Part shown: positions 23,901 to 32,662 of the stretch, one piece after another
Numbering within the stretch: position 1 is the first letter of the stretch
Layout of the letters: every line of letters begins with the position of its first letter
Source: Mesostigma viride
Lineage: Eukaryota; Streptophyta; Mesostigmatophyceae; Mesostigmatales; Mesostigmataceae
Assembly: GCA_009746045.1 (NCBI GenBank)
Contig: RPFO01000154.1
Span: forward strand, 8,640,693 to 8,704,692
DNA: 64,000 nucleotides
Direction: 5' to 3'
Position numbers and translations under genes: made by a program
The notes under the pieces: model-generated
What the model was told of the DNA's origin: nothing
The model's input: only the letters and a program-made list of their open reading frames with translations
Database searches by the model: none

Positions 23901-26900
23901 GGCGCCCCTGCGCCGCGTCGGTCCTTACGCATCGCGGCGCACCTGCAGGAGATGGGCGACCTGGACGACGGCGGTCGTGGCGCCCCTGTGCCACTCTCGC
24001 TTGTGTGCGAGGTCTGCCACAGTGGTGAGGATGCCCCCCGTCTCCTTGTGTGTGATTCGTGCCAATGCGGCTGGCACACGCGCTGCTTGGTCCCGCCCCT
24101 CTTCCGGCTGCCTCCCCCGGGTCCTTGGGCGTGCCCTCATTGCGTGGCCCCGCCTCGGCCGTCCCTAGGCTCCCGACGCGCGGCCGTGTCGACCCCGGGA
24201 TCCCATTCGGCCCGCGCCCCCTCCCGCAGCCCCTCGCTGGACCCTCTCCTGGGCCTTGCGGACCTCGTGGAGGGTTCCACACCGTGCTCCCGCTCTCCCC
24301 GCGCCGTCACGTCCGGCCCCTCCGCGGGGTCCCCTGGCCCTGCCCCGCCTAGCTCTGGGGATCCACCTCCGGCCAGCACGGCGGTGGCCACTGACCTGCG
24401 TCCTCCTGTGCTTGAGGGGTCCCTGGCGGCTCTCCTCCCTGAGGCTGTGGGACACCCTGCGGCGACTCCTGTGGTGGGCCCCTGGTCGGCCGCGCTTGGG
24501 TCCCACGACTTCTCCGTTTGGCCCCCCACCAACATTGCGGGCGTCAGCGCGCTCCGGCACGCCACGTTCTCTTGGCTGTATTGCCCCTTGCTGTTGGACG
24601 CTGTCGGCTTGCACGCGGCGTTTCCTACGCTCCCACGGCCCCCTGAATTTAGTGCCCTTGTGGTTCGTGTCCGGCACATGCTGCAGGCAGCCTCCCCCCC
24701 TGTCCTTGCCTCCACGCTTTGGGGGTTTGTCCTCGAGGACTACCATGCCGGCGGCCGCCTGCCTTGGCACCTGCCCGCGGTGCGCCAAGAATGGCTCCTG
24801 AATCTGGACGCTCAAGTGGCGCAGGCGGTGGTGCTCTTTGCTACAGGGCTTGCCGTGCAGGCCCAGCAGGCCGCCCGTGCGACATATCTCGCTGGGGGGG
24901 CCACCGACCACGCCTTGCTCGATCGCCCTCAGCTGCACACGTTTCTTGCCTCTGCCGGGCCCGGCTCGGCCGGCCTTGTTGCGCAGGCCCACGGGCGCTT
25001 GACTACGGCGGTCACCCCAGCGCAAGCCGCCCGCCTGCGCGTTGACTTCGGGGCTCCTGTCACCGTGCACGCCGGCGACCTGGTTCTGTACGATGCGGGG
25101 GGGGGCGTGTTCTTGAGCTGAGCGCGGGTGCGGCCGTGCCCGCCATCTTGCACGATGTGCTCGAGCTTGCGGGCATCCCCCATGTCTGGCACCCTGCTGG
25201 TCCGCGCCGCCGTCTTCTCTCCGCCGATGAGATCGCCCGACTGCCGAGCTGGGAGCTGGGGTGGGACGCGGCGCCCGCCCACTACGGGCCGGCCCACTTG
25301 GTGGATGTCACTGCCAGCGGCCCCTCCTGCCCCATCTGCTTGGACCTGCCTCGCCCTGGTGACGGTCTCTGCCGCCTCCCTGCTTGCGGCCACGTCTTCC
25401 ATCAAGCTTGCATCGCCACGAGCTTGCACGCGACCTCCGCCACCTGCCCCCTTTGCCGGGCCGCGGTCCTTTCCCCCTTGCCTCCTGGCGTTCTCCCGCT
25501 GGGGCCCTCGCCCGTGTCCGTGCGCCGCCAGTCCCACGCGCCTGCCCCGACACCTGCCTCCCCTGTGCGTGGTCGTGGGTCGCGCGCCGGCTTGGCTGCC
25601 TCCTCCAGCGCCCCCCTCCCGGCCGTGGGGGCCGTCCCCGCGCCGGTCTTGTCCTCGGCTGCCACGAGCCCTGCTGACCGCCCGGCGGCCGGCCCCGCCC
25701 TGGGTTCCGCTGCAGCTGTAGTTCCTCTGGCTGAGGGTGCTCCCGACCCCTCCCCCTCTCGACCCGGGCCGGCCCAACCGGGTGGGCGCACCCCCTCAGA
25801 TGGCTTCCATTATTGCCAAGTCGATGGTCCCCTTGGTGACCCGTGTGGCGCGCGCCTGCCCAACCGGAATTCGTTGCTGGTGCACATTCGGGCTTCCCAC
25901 CCCCACATCACGGAGGCCGCCATGCGCGCCATGGACTGCTACCGCTGCCCGGCAGCCCATTGCCAGCGGATTTTTTCGATCCACGGGCGGTACCAGCATG
26001 AGCGGCAGTGCCGCCGCCAAACCCCCCAGAACGGCCTGCCCGGCGGCCCGGCGGCCGCACCGGCCTCCCGGTCCGGGGCGGCCCCTCGGTCGGCCCCTGC
26101 CCCTCCACCGGCATCGCAGGGTACGAGCGATCCGGGGGACCTCTCGGCAGGCTGGGCATTCCTGGCCACGCTCCCTTTTGCCGCCTGTGCGCGCAACCCT
26201 TGCATGACGCTCCCGGACGTCCCTCACCGCGCCCGGAGCTTGTTTACGCGCTGCGCCCTGCTTTCCCTGGCCCGGATGCATAGTCACCCTCTCGACGAAC
26301 TCGGCCACAAGCTGTTTCTCGTCACCCCCCGGCTCCTCTTAGCGCCGTTGGAGCGGGGCGTGCGTGGCGTACAGGGTGCGGTCATCGCTCGCTGCCGGCG
26401 GTTCCTCCTCGGGGATTGGGAAGGGCTGTGGGCGCTGCAGCCTCCGGCCTCCACCCGGGTGTCGGGGGCCGCCTCCTTTGCCCGGGTGGAAGCTGACGTC
26501 ATGCGGTTGGTGAAGGTAGGTGAATTGAGCCGGGCCATGCAAAAGCTTGAACTGACCGCGTTGGCTCCCTCCACTCCCCCGACCCTGCAGGCTTTGCGCG
26601 ACCTTCACCCCGACGAACCGGCCTTTGCGGTGCCCGCCCCGGCCACCCCCCCGCCCCCGCCTATTGTCCTGGACCTGGACATCTTCACGGCTGTGCTGAA
26701 GGATCTGCCGAACGCCTCCTCCACCGGCCCCTCAGGCTGGCGCTACGAGCACCTCTCCGTGATGGCGGGCCATGGCGGGGCGACCGCACTCTTTGAGGCT
26801 GCCGCCGACTTGGCCGCGGGGTCCCTGGCCCCCGCGGCGCGCCCTTGGCTGGCTGGGGCACGCCTCATTGCCCTCCTGAAAGACGACGTCCCCCCGCCTG

Positions 26901-29738
26901 CTGGCCGCGTTCGTCCCATTGCTTGCGGCGAGGTCCTACGCAAGCTGGTGAGTAAGGTCATTTGTCGCCAAAAGGCCCCCGAGTTTCGCGCCTACTTCTG
27001 CCCCAACCGGAGTGATACTGAGGAGTCCGTCGCGGCCCAGCTTGGCGTCGCCACCAAAGGGGGCAGCGACATCATCGTGCACACAGTTCAGGCCTACCTC
27101 GAGACGCATCCGACCCATGTGGCGCTGAAGGTGGATTGCCACAATGCGTTCAATGCTGTCACCAAGGCTAGCATCTTTGAGGCCGTCGGCGAGGCGTTCC
27201 CTGACCTTCTTGCGTGGACAGCAGCCTGCTACGGCGAACCCACTCAACTCTCCTTCCTCATGGAGGATGGGACGTTCGCCGACATCGCTTCCCGCACGGG
27301 AACCCAGCAAGGTGACCCCCTCGGCCCCTTTTACCTGTCTGCCCCGCTGCACAAGGCTCTCCAAGGTGTCCACGCTGCGCACCCGGATGTCGTGCTCCTC
27401 GCCTATATGGACGATATCCATGCCCTTGGCCCGGCCGACGCTGTGGTTGCCGCCCTGGCTGCCCTTGAAGTGGCCATGGCGGCCATCAACCTTCGGCTCA
27501 CCCTCCCCAAGTGTGCAGTCTTTTCGCCCCAGGGGGACTGCTCTGGCTTCCCCGCGGCTATCCCGGGGGCATTGGCGCGGGCGCGTGGTTTCTCGTGCCT
27601 GGGCGTCCCTGTGGGTGACCCTGACTACGTCGAAGAGGAGCTCCGGGCCACCGTGGAACAGCGCACCCATGTCCTCGAGACTTGGGCGCGCCTCAAGGAC
27701 CCCCAGACCAAAGGGCTCCTCCTGTGGTTTTGCGCCCACCCGCGGGTGGTTCACTGGCTCCGTGGCGCTCCCCCCCACTTGGTGCGGCTTGCCGCGGAAG
27801 GCCATGACGAGCGCATTCAGGCCGCCTTGCAGGTGCTCCTCCCCGGCCCTAGCCTGCCAGCTCACTCCATGCGCTTGGCCACCCTCCCCTGCCGCATGGG
27901 CGGGTGTGGGCTCACCCGCGCCGCCCGCCTCGCCCCCGCCGCCTTCCTTGGCTCTGTTGCTCAGGCCTGGGCGGAGATCCGCCGGTTGGTCCCCAGCGCC
28001 GTCAGCGCCATTCCCGACTTGGTCACCCCATCCCCCTTCCCCTTTGTGCAGGCTGTGCAGGATTCTTACCTCGGGATCCAGCAGGCTTGCGACCTCGTCC
28101 GCCCCGCTCAGGCCGTCCACCGTCGCCTGCCCCGGGGCACGCCCGGCGTGTCCACTGTCGTCAGTCCTAGTGTCTTCCCTGCCTGCGTTCATGAAAAACA
28201 ACAAAAGACCTACGCGGGTATACTACACTGTGCCGACTGGATGGGTCTGCATGCGAGCTTGAACGATCAGGGGAAGGCTTGGCTTCACTCCGTTTCCCTT
28301 GAGGGGAGCGTGGGGTCCGCATTCCTGCGCGCCCTCCCCATGAGCCCTTTGTTCACACTGGTTCCGGCCCTTTACGCCATCGCTCTCCGCCACCAGCTCT
28401 TTGCCCCGCAACCTCTCATCACGGCGGGTGCGTCCTGCGGCAGCTGCGGGCTTGCTCTGGATACTACTGGGACGCACTACATCGCGTGCATGGGTGGCCA
28501 GCAGAACCAGAACTGGTTCCTCTATCTCCATACCGCTCTCCTCCGGGTGGTGTGTGCCATGGTTCGGTCGGTCTTTCCCCACTCCACCATCAAGTGCGAG
28601 GACGCGGATGGGGCCGCCCTCTACTCACCCAACCACCGCCCCGACATTACCGTGCTTGACTACGACGGGCAGGGTTGCCACCTGCTCATCGATGTCTCCG
28701 TGGCTCGGCCGCTTTCCGGTCGCCACATCCTCCGGGCGGCTGTGGATGCCGGCGCTGCTGCCGCTGTGGCTGAGCGCGACAAGTTTGCCTCCTACGGCAA
28801 TGTGGGGCCCCACCGGGTCATCCCCTTTGTCCTTGAGGAGTTCGGGGCCATGGGCCCCAAGACAGCGGAGTTTTTCCACGAGTGCTGCCAGCGCCGTGAA
28901 GACCGCCTCGACCTCGAGGGTCAGACCGCCCCGTGGTCGGCCCGCACGTGGTCCTCGTATTGGCGGCAGCGTCTGTCACTCGCCCTCACTCGCACCGTGG
29001 CTGATGTGTTATTCCGCCGCACCCGGGCCGACTTTGTCGCGACCCATGCGGTCTAGATCCCTTCCAGGCCTGCATGGTGGGCCGGCAGCGCTGTTGCTGC
29101 GTGTAGTTTTGTGATGTATAGTTAGTTGTACCTTGTGCCGCTGGCGTGATCCTTGGATGTCTGTGTCAGATTACTATTAATTTCTTCAGGGTTATTCTCC
29201 CAGTTATCGGGTTTTTCCTTATGTTGCATGCCTATCTCACCTCCGTAATCTATCATTCTCAATGAATATATATATATATATCGACAATCTCATATTAGGG
29301 GCGCGGGCCGGGCCGGGGTTGATCTGCAACACAAAACCAGCCTCTTCCCAAGCCCGTCGTTGGATTGCGGAGATGCAGCACTTTATTAATGTTGCTATAT
29401 CATAAATTAGATAAATGGAAAGTACGTGCAATTGCTTATAATTATCTATTAAAGCTCTACTAGCGCGCGCGGGACGTGCAATTAATTAATTACGCGTTTA
29501 TATTAATTAGGAAGCTGCAAACACAATTACCTCTGGCAACTACGAAGAGGACGGCCACGGTGAGCATGCCCGTTTGTGAAAACCCGCTCACAGCTGATTT
29601 TAGCGTTATGAATTCGCAGAAAACCATTAACAGAGTGCACGATAACAGAGCAATGTCGGGGGGGCAAAGCTCGAAGGCCATCACAAGTAAAGTGACGATC
29701 ACCATGATAATGGACAATATTTCTTGCCAGGAAGCCAT
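14947..29738 (-). CDS. SLC13-family (SAC1/SLT-like) sodium/sulfate-type transporter, 10 exons
   Basis: Integral membrane anion transporter of the divalent anion:sodium symporter family with two cytosolic RCK_C (TrkA-C) domains, the layout of algal SAC1-like transporters. Coding exons, in gene order: 29531-29738, 20890-21080, 19911-20173, 19088-19269, 18032-18093, 17208-17483, 16415-16732, 15941-16204, 15592-15702, 14947-15048. All phases join, giving 1,977 nt (658 aa plus stop). Exon 1 (MASWQEILSIIMVIV, GFSQTGMLTVAVLFVVAR) and exon 2 (GLMQSGALEFV, FFINNTPIVALMIPV) are membrane segments. Exon 3 has GGTGTLIGTSTNLV, the family signature. Exons 3-5 carry RCK_C-1 (about residues 220-302) and exon 6 carries RCK_C-2 (303-394, GDIKLQTGDTLLLVAK). 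Exons 7-9 are the second membrane half (SQVVTNNAAVSMMYPIAYL, PGGYHYSDYVKYGGLLN). The tail is charged. Intron 5 is GC-AG; the others are GT-AG. Substrate (sulfate) is inferred from the family. Confidence 0.9.
18685..18840. repeat. poly-C and (CCCA)n microsatellite in intron 4
   Basis: A poly-C run of about 14 is followed, from about 18708, by roughly 33 units of cccA. It lies inside intron 4 of the transporter gene. The Thr-His-Pro-Pro and Val-Gly-Gly-Trp frames across it are artefacts. Confidence 0.95.
21457..23724 (+). repeat. 231-bp tandem array, 9.8 identical units
   Basis: Units start at 21457, 21688, 21919 and so on every 231 bp (catctacctgtcggccaatt). Nine are complete and the tenth stops at unit position 189. 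I saw no difference between units. The array ends exactly where the non-LTR element's own GC-rich leader begins (ggcc|gccccgcg at 23724/23725), so it looks like the element's 5' untranslated monomers rather than an unrelated satellite. It lies in intron 1 of the transporter gene. The 72-codon minus-strand frame in each unit is a by-product. Confidence 0.9.
23725..23849 (+). other. hairpin-rich leader of the non-LTR element
   Basis: Two adjacent imperfect 33-bp units (cttggggggcacgcccccc and a partner) can each form a strong G6/C6 hairpin. They are followed by a pyrimidine-rich stretch up to the ORF1 ATG. A possible role in translation or RNA recognition is inference. Confidence 0.5.
23850..25121 (+). 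CDS. non-LTR element ORF1 with PHD finger
   Basis: I start it at ATG 23850 (MPPSRRRTSRARDALPSG); the open frame extends further up but without ATG. It has 423 codons. Residues about 53-98 form a PHD finger (C4HC3): CEVCHSGEDAPRLLVCDSC, GWHTRCL, then WACPHC. A long Pro/Ser/Ala-rich linker follows, then an Ala-rich helical region (LDAQVAQAVVLFATGLAVQA). PHD fingers bind histone tails, which would suit chromatin targeting; that role is inferred. The frame ends at TGA 25119-25121. Just before it lies a run of nine G (25097-25105) followed by C. A -1 shift there joins this frame directly to ORF2 with no stop, so one polyprotein is plausible. Confidence 0.75.
   Translation: MPPSRRRTSRARDALPSGAPAPRRSLRIAAHLQEMGDLDDGGRGAPVPLSLVCEVCHSGEDAPRLLVCDSCQCGWHTRCLVPPLFRLPPPGPWACPHCVAPPRPSLGSRRAAVSTPGSHSARAPSRSPSLDPLLGLADLVEGSTPCSRSPRAVTSGPSAGSPGPAPPSSGDPPPASTAVATDLRPPVLEGSLAALLPEAVGHPAATPVVGPWSAALGSHDFSVWPPTNIAGVSALRHATFSWLYCPLLLDAVGLHAAFPTLPRPPEFSALVVRVRHMLQAASPPVLASTLWGFVLEDYHAGGRLPWHLPAVRQEWLLNLDAQVAQAVVLFATGLAVQAQQAARATYLAGGATDHALLDRPQLHTFLASAGPGSAGLVAQAHGRLTTAVTPAQAARLRVDFGAPVTVHAGDLVLYDAGGGVFLS
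25106..29056 (+). CDS. non-LTR element ORF2: RING, C2H2, reverse transcriptase and restriction-like endonuclease
   Basis: The frame is open from before 25106 and has no early ATG (a GTG is at 25136). This supports entry by a -1 shift from ORF1. Numbering from 25136, residues 66-107 are a RING finger (CPICLDL, ACGHVFHQAC, CPLC). At about 225-255 and 268-292 lie two C2H2/C2HC fingers (CGARLPNRNSLLVHIRASH and CPAAHCQRIF..H...C). The RT runs from about 520 to 830 (STGPSGWRYEHL, TGTQQGDPLGPFYLSAPL, AYMDDIHALG with YMDD at 27404-27415). The C-terminus has a CX2CX9HX3C cluster (about 1100-1120) and RPDITVLDYDG...LLIDVSV (about 1167-1187), the restriction-like endonuclease signature. It nicks target DNA and reverse-transcribes the element. 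The frame is intact, so the copy may be active. Confidence 0.88.
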   Translation, partial: RVLELSAGAAVPAILHDVLELAGIPHVWHPAGPRRRLLSADEIARLPSWELGWDAAPAHYGPAHLVDVTASGPSCPICLDLPRPGDGLCRLPACGHVFHQACIATSLHATSATCPLCRAAVLSPLPPGVLPLGPSPVSVRRQSHAPAPTPASPVRGRGSRAGLAASSSAPLPAVGAVPAPVLSSAATSPADRPAAGPALGSAAAVVPLAEGAPDPSPSRPGPAQPGGRTPSDGFHYCQVDGPLGDPCGARLPNRNSLLVHIRASHPHITEAAMRAMDCYRCPAAHCQRIFSIHGRYQHERQCRRQTPQNGLPGGPAAAPASRSGAAPRSAPAPPPASQGTSDPGDLSAGWAFLATLPFAACARNPCMTLPDVPHRARSLFTRCALLSLARMHSHPLDELGHKLFLVTPRLLLAPLERGVRGVQGAVIARCRRFLLGDWEGLWALQPPASTRVSGAASFARVEADVMRLVKVGELSRAMQKLELTALAPSTPPTLQALRDLHPDEPAFAVPAPATPPPPPIVLDLDIFTAVLKDLPNASSTGPSGWRYEHLSVMAGHGGATALFEAAADLAAGSLAPAARPWLAGARLIALLKDDVPPPAGRVRPIACGEVLRKLVSKVICRQKAPEFRAYFCPNRSDTEESVAAQLGVATKGGSDIIVHTVQAYLETHPTHVALKVDCHNAFNAVTKASIFEAVGEAFPDLLAWTAACYGEPTQLSFLMEDGTFADIASRTGTQQGDPLGPFYLSAPLHKALQGVHAAHPDVVLLAYMDDIHALGPADAVVAALAALEVAMAAINLRLTLPKCAVFSPQGDCSGFPAAIPGALARARGFSCLGVPVGDPDYVEEELRATVEQRTHVLETWARLKDPQTKGLLLWFCAHPRVVHWLRGAPPHLVRLAAEGHDERIQAALQVLLPGPSLPAHSMRLATLPCRMGGCGLTRAARLAPAAFLGSVAQAWAEIRRLVPSAVSAIPDLVTPSPFPFVQAVQDSYLGIQQACDLVRPAQAVHRRLPRGTPGVSTVVSPSVFPACVHEKQQKTYAGILHCADWMGLHASLNDQGKAWLHSVSLEGSVGSAFLRALPMSPLFTLVPALYAIALRHQLFAPQPLITAGASCGSCGLALDTTGTHYIACMGGQQNQNWFLYLHTALLRVVCAMVRSVFPHSTIKCEDADGAALYSPNHRPDITVLDYDGQGCHLLIDVSVARPLSGRHILRAAVDAGAAAAVAERDKFASYGNVGPHRVIPFVLEEFGAMGPKTAEFFHECCQRREDRLDLEGQTAPWSARTWSSYWRQRLSLALTRTVADVLFRRTRADFVATHAV
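29057..29281 (+). other. 3' UTR and (AT)n tail of the non-LTR element
   Basis: About 200 bp of non-coding sequence after the TAG stop, ending in an (AT)n tract (29266-29281). There is no poly-A. Simple-repeat tails occur in several RLE-type elements. The exact end is uncertain. Confidence 0.5.
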
Positions 29739-30185
29739 TTTTTACTACTGTTGGCAAGTACGGTCTTGTACAGGAAGAATGTGGAGGACCAACAGCGCAG
29801 CCCGAAATGTAATGTATGTCGAGGTTTTAGGCGCCTCAGAATCCTTTCGACAGGCCGTCGCTCGCATCGGACGTGCAGCTTGAATGTATCTTCGCTTCGC
29901 CGATTTGCAAGCCTTGGCCGTGCAACGCAGTGAATGGATCCACTGACGTGGTGGACTGGTGGTTCATCGGATCGCGCCGCTTGGGCCGTGCCGTTACGAA
30001 GGCAAGCTTCTGCCATTGCGCATACAGTAGTGTAGTTTATCAGGCGGAGCCAATTTTCGGAAGAACCGTTAGGTTCGCCAGAATTGGCGAAGCTTATAAG
30101 GCCGTACACGTGAGAAATCTGATGATGGATGGATGGATGGATGGATTGACGGATTTCAACATACAAGTGTACATATGCAAGTGTA
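29739..30185. other. upstream region of the transporter gene; no further gene seen
   Basis: It lies 5' of the transporter ATG (29738, minus strand), so it should contain its promoter and 5' UTR. No clear TATA box is identified. A (GATG)n run lies at about 30124-30146. Confidence 0.3.
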
Positions 30186-30255
30186 GCTTGTGTCACTGGA
30201 CCCGAGTGGGACCAGCGCTGTAGTGGTCACGAGGGCTGACTTGTAGTCACGAGGG
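30186..30255 (+). repeat. single arm of fold-back repeat
   Basis: Carries cactggacccgagtgggacc followed by the cacgagggc..gacttgtagt motif that recurs at 30466-30535 (direct) and 30573-30650 (inverted). Confidence 0.7.
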
Positions 30256-30299
30256 CCGCATTTTCCATAGTTTCCCCAAAACCACCAACATTTCAAAAG

Positions 30300-30480
30300 T
30301 GTCATACTTTTATTTCGAACCCAAGATCCGACAGTTCAGACTGGCGGGCCGAATATCTGACGTTCAAATATGCGAGTGGTACCAGGCAAAAAGGAATCAC
30401 AGTGATCGCAGGGACTGAATTTGGCTGTGCACTTGTCCCACGCCGTGGACAAGCTACACTTGTGTCACTGGACCCGAGTG
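30300..30480. repeat. dispersed repeat, copy 1
   Basis: About 180 bp (ttttatttcgaacc ... cccacgccgtggacaagct), repeated almost unchanged at about 38757-38938. There is no coding content. The repeat ends next to the fold-back structure here but not in the second copy. Confidence 0.75.
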
Positions 30481-30650
30481 GGACCAGCGCTGTAGTGGTC
30501 ACGAGGGCCGACTTGTAGTCACGAGGGCCGCATGGCCCGAGTGACTACAAGTCGTCCCGAGTGGCCACTATATGCGGCCCTCGTGACTACAAGTCGGCCC
30601 TCGTGACCACTATAGCGCTGCGTCCCACGAGTGTCCAGTGATACAAGCAG
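30466..30650. repeat. long inverted repeat (fold-back)
   Basis: The arms 30466-30535 and 30573-30650 are complementary (cactggac/gtccagtg, agcgct, tagtggtcacgagggc with gccctcgtgaccacta, cttgtagtcacgagggccgc). The spacer is about 38 bp. It could extrude as a cruciform. It resembles a fold-back or MITE-like element, but no target duplication was found. Confidence 0.7.
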
Positions 30651-31179
30651 CTTGTCCACAAGTGGGACAAGTGCGGAACTTGTACCACTGCAGTGGGACA
30701 AGTACGAACTGGTAGATTTCGTCGGAGTTGGTGGCCTTGAAGCACTTGTCCCCGAGATTTGGTCAGATTTGGTCCAAAGCGATGAACTTTTCATTTCTCG
30801 GACCATCGTGTCCGTAGATGGACATGAAATAAAGACGTTACGGAATCTACACCCTACACGTGCCCCGACTGCGTCGGGGGTTCAGTTTCCAGGGAGGCGG
30901 GGAAGTTGCTTTTTGAACCAGGTTGCAGTACCTACCTGTTGTTTGTCCGCGTGAGAAGTTCAGTGATCCGCTTGAATAATAACCGCCTTGCGGAAATAAA
31001 AAAAAGGAGAATCCAAGGGAGAATCCACCATCTTCCGGAGCAGTCCGGAGCCATGATTGAATCTTCAGGCTGCCATTTTACAGGCTGGTTAGGCTATAGT
31101 GACCCGTATAGTGTCAGCAAGAGCTTCCGGAAAATTGAGAGCGAATCTGGAGAAGCTGAAAGTACATTTGCCTGGCAGT

Positions 31180-31970
31180 AGAGAGTTTTTGCAGAAGCTT
31201 TATTAGCTTTGACTTGAGCTTTAGCTTTGGAAGAGCGATTCCGCGTAAACCAAGACTTAAAGGTTACGTAACCGTTTGTAACCGTGACGGTCATCGACGG
31301 GCGTGGACGGCGGACCATTTCAGACCCGAAATCAAAGCTATTCTCATGACGGATGCGACTGCGAGTCGAGCGGTCGAAAATTATTTGATCTACTGTCGGT
31401 TACAGAAGTACTTTCTGAACCAGACAGATATCTCCCAGTTTGTATCGCCTTTTTACCGTACAAGCCATCGGTTTCCTCGACCGCTCTTTCCGCAGTTCGA
31501 TGGGGAATAATGAGCTGCGTTCAAATCTGGTCTCAGAATCTTTAGATCCCAAGTATTTATTCCGGAAGGTCAAGTTATGTCCAGGGTACGGTTAGTGGCA
31601 GTATCTTGCAGCCATATCTGTACTATGTGAATAACTCCCAGATTCATGGGAATCTTGCCAGTGCCCCGCAGGAACTTATTTTTTACTTCTTATTTCTGAT
31701 TTGATGAATATTTTTGCAAATTTTTTTGACCTGCCACACTATTGGCTGGAGCTGTGGCTTGTCTCCATGTTAACTTAACCAAGGGAAACACAATATGCTT
31801 GTTTGGCCGTAAGTTTGGTCAGCAAAAGTGGCATTTTCTCAACATAGATGTTTTAAAAATACTTTTTCACGAATTTTGAGCTATTTTGCACTATTTTTGG
31901 AAAAGTGTGTAAAAAGTTAAGGGCACCTCATATACACAATTTCGACTCTTTTGGCCTAACCAGCCTGTAG
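31180..31970. other. no recognisable gene
   Basis: AT-richer sequence with only short frames of no recognised type. Confidence 0.35.
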
Positions 31971-31974
31971 TAGT

Positions 31975-32165
31975 GACTAGTGGCACCCGCTGGCTTCGCC
32001 CAGCCCAAAACAGGGTCCCTTTTTTTGGCAGTACAGGCATTCACGCCTTAAGTTGGGTTGGCTTAAGTTGGGTTCACGCCTTAAGTTGGGTCGCAGTGGG
32101 CTGCATGGCGAACCCAACTTAAGGCTGATGGCTGTACTAGGAAAAACCCAACTTAAGGCGTGTAG
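31975..32165. repeat. dispersed inverted repeat around CTTAAGTTGGGTT
   Basis: The motif cgccttaagttgggtt occurs in direct and inverted copies within about 120 bp. The leading block (cacccgctggcttcgccc) recurs at about 38048, and the ttaagttggg palindromic block recurs at 37543-37612. This is probably a small fold-back element family. Confidence 0.6.
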
Positions 32166-32662
32166 GGGCTTCTAGCACGGTGTGGCACTGATTTTTGACT
32201 GCCGCGACTTGAGTTTTTTCCCGCGCCGGTGGTCCGACAGGGTTTCCGCGCCATCCAACACTAAAAGCATCTATAAAATTCACTGCATGTCTTGGTCAGT
32301 TGGGCGCTGAAATCAGTCATCATTGTATCAGTGAACGCCAATACGCCGTATAATACGGTAAATATGCCGTATTATACAATACGGCGGTGTTTGGCGTACT
32401 AACGTACTAGAAATACGCGTATTGCGTTCTCAACGCAAATACGGCGCATAATACATATTTTTCGCGTATTATACAGCGCCCGGCACCGGAATTTGGCGCC
32501 AGAGCTAGTTTTGGCGTAGCTCATGCAGCCGACAGCCTTGCGCGCCAAAAGTAACCGCCGGTACCGAAGCTGAGGCCTGATGCCGAACACTACACATGCA
32601 AAAGGTGCTGCTGCCTGTGTACCGGGCAGTTTGATAGCACAGTGCTGGCATTTACTAGCTGC

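Larger units (their letters stand above)
21457..29281 (+). mobile_element. RLE-type non-LTR retrotransposon with 5' tandem monomers, inside an intron
   Basis: From left to right: the 231-bp monomer array, a hairpin-rich leader (23725-23849), ORF1 with a PHD finger, ORF2 with RING and C2H2 fingers, reverse transcriptase and a C-terminal restriction-like endonuclease, a 3' UTR of about 200 bp, and an (AT)n tract at 29266-29281. No APE endonuclease is present. A CCHC plus PD..D endonuclease after the RT is the hallmark of the R2/CRE/NeSL group. It is inserted opposite to the transporter gene, within its first intron. I could not define a target duplication. The outer limits are therefore the array start and the AT tail. 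Confidence 0.8.

Noticed and set aside
24165-28204. Long minus-strand frames (for example 301 and 422 codons) opposite the non-LTR element
   Set aside because: Shadows of the GC-rich plus-strand frames, which contain clear RT, RING and endonuclease motifs.
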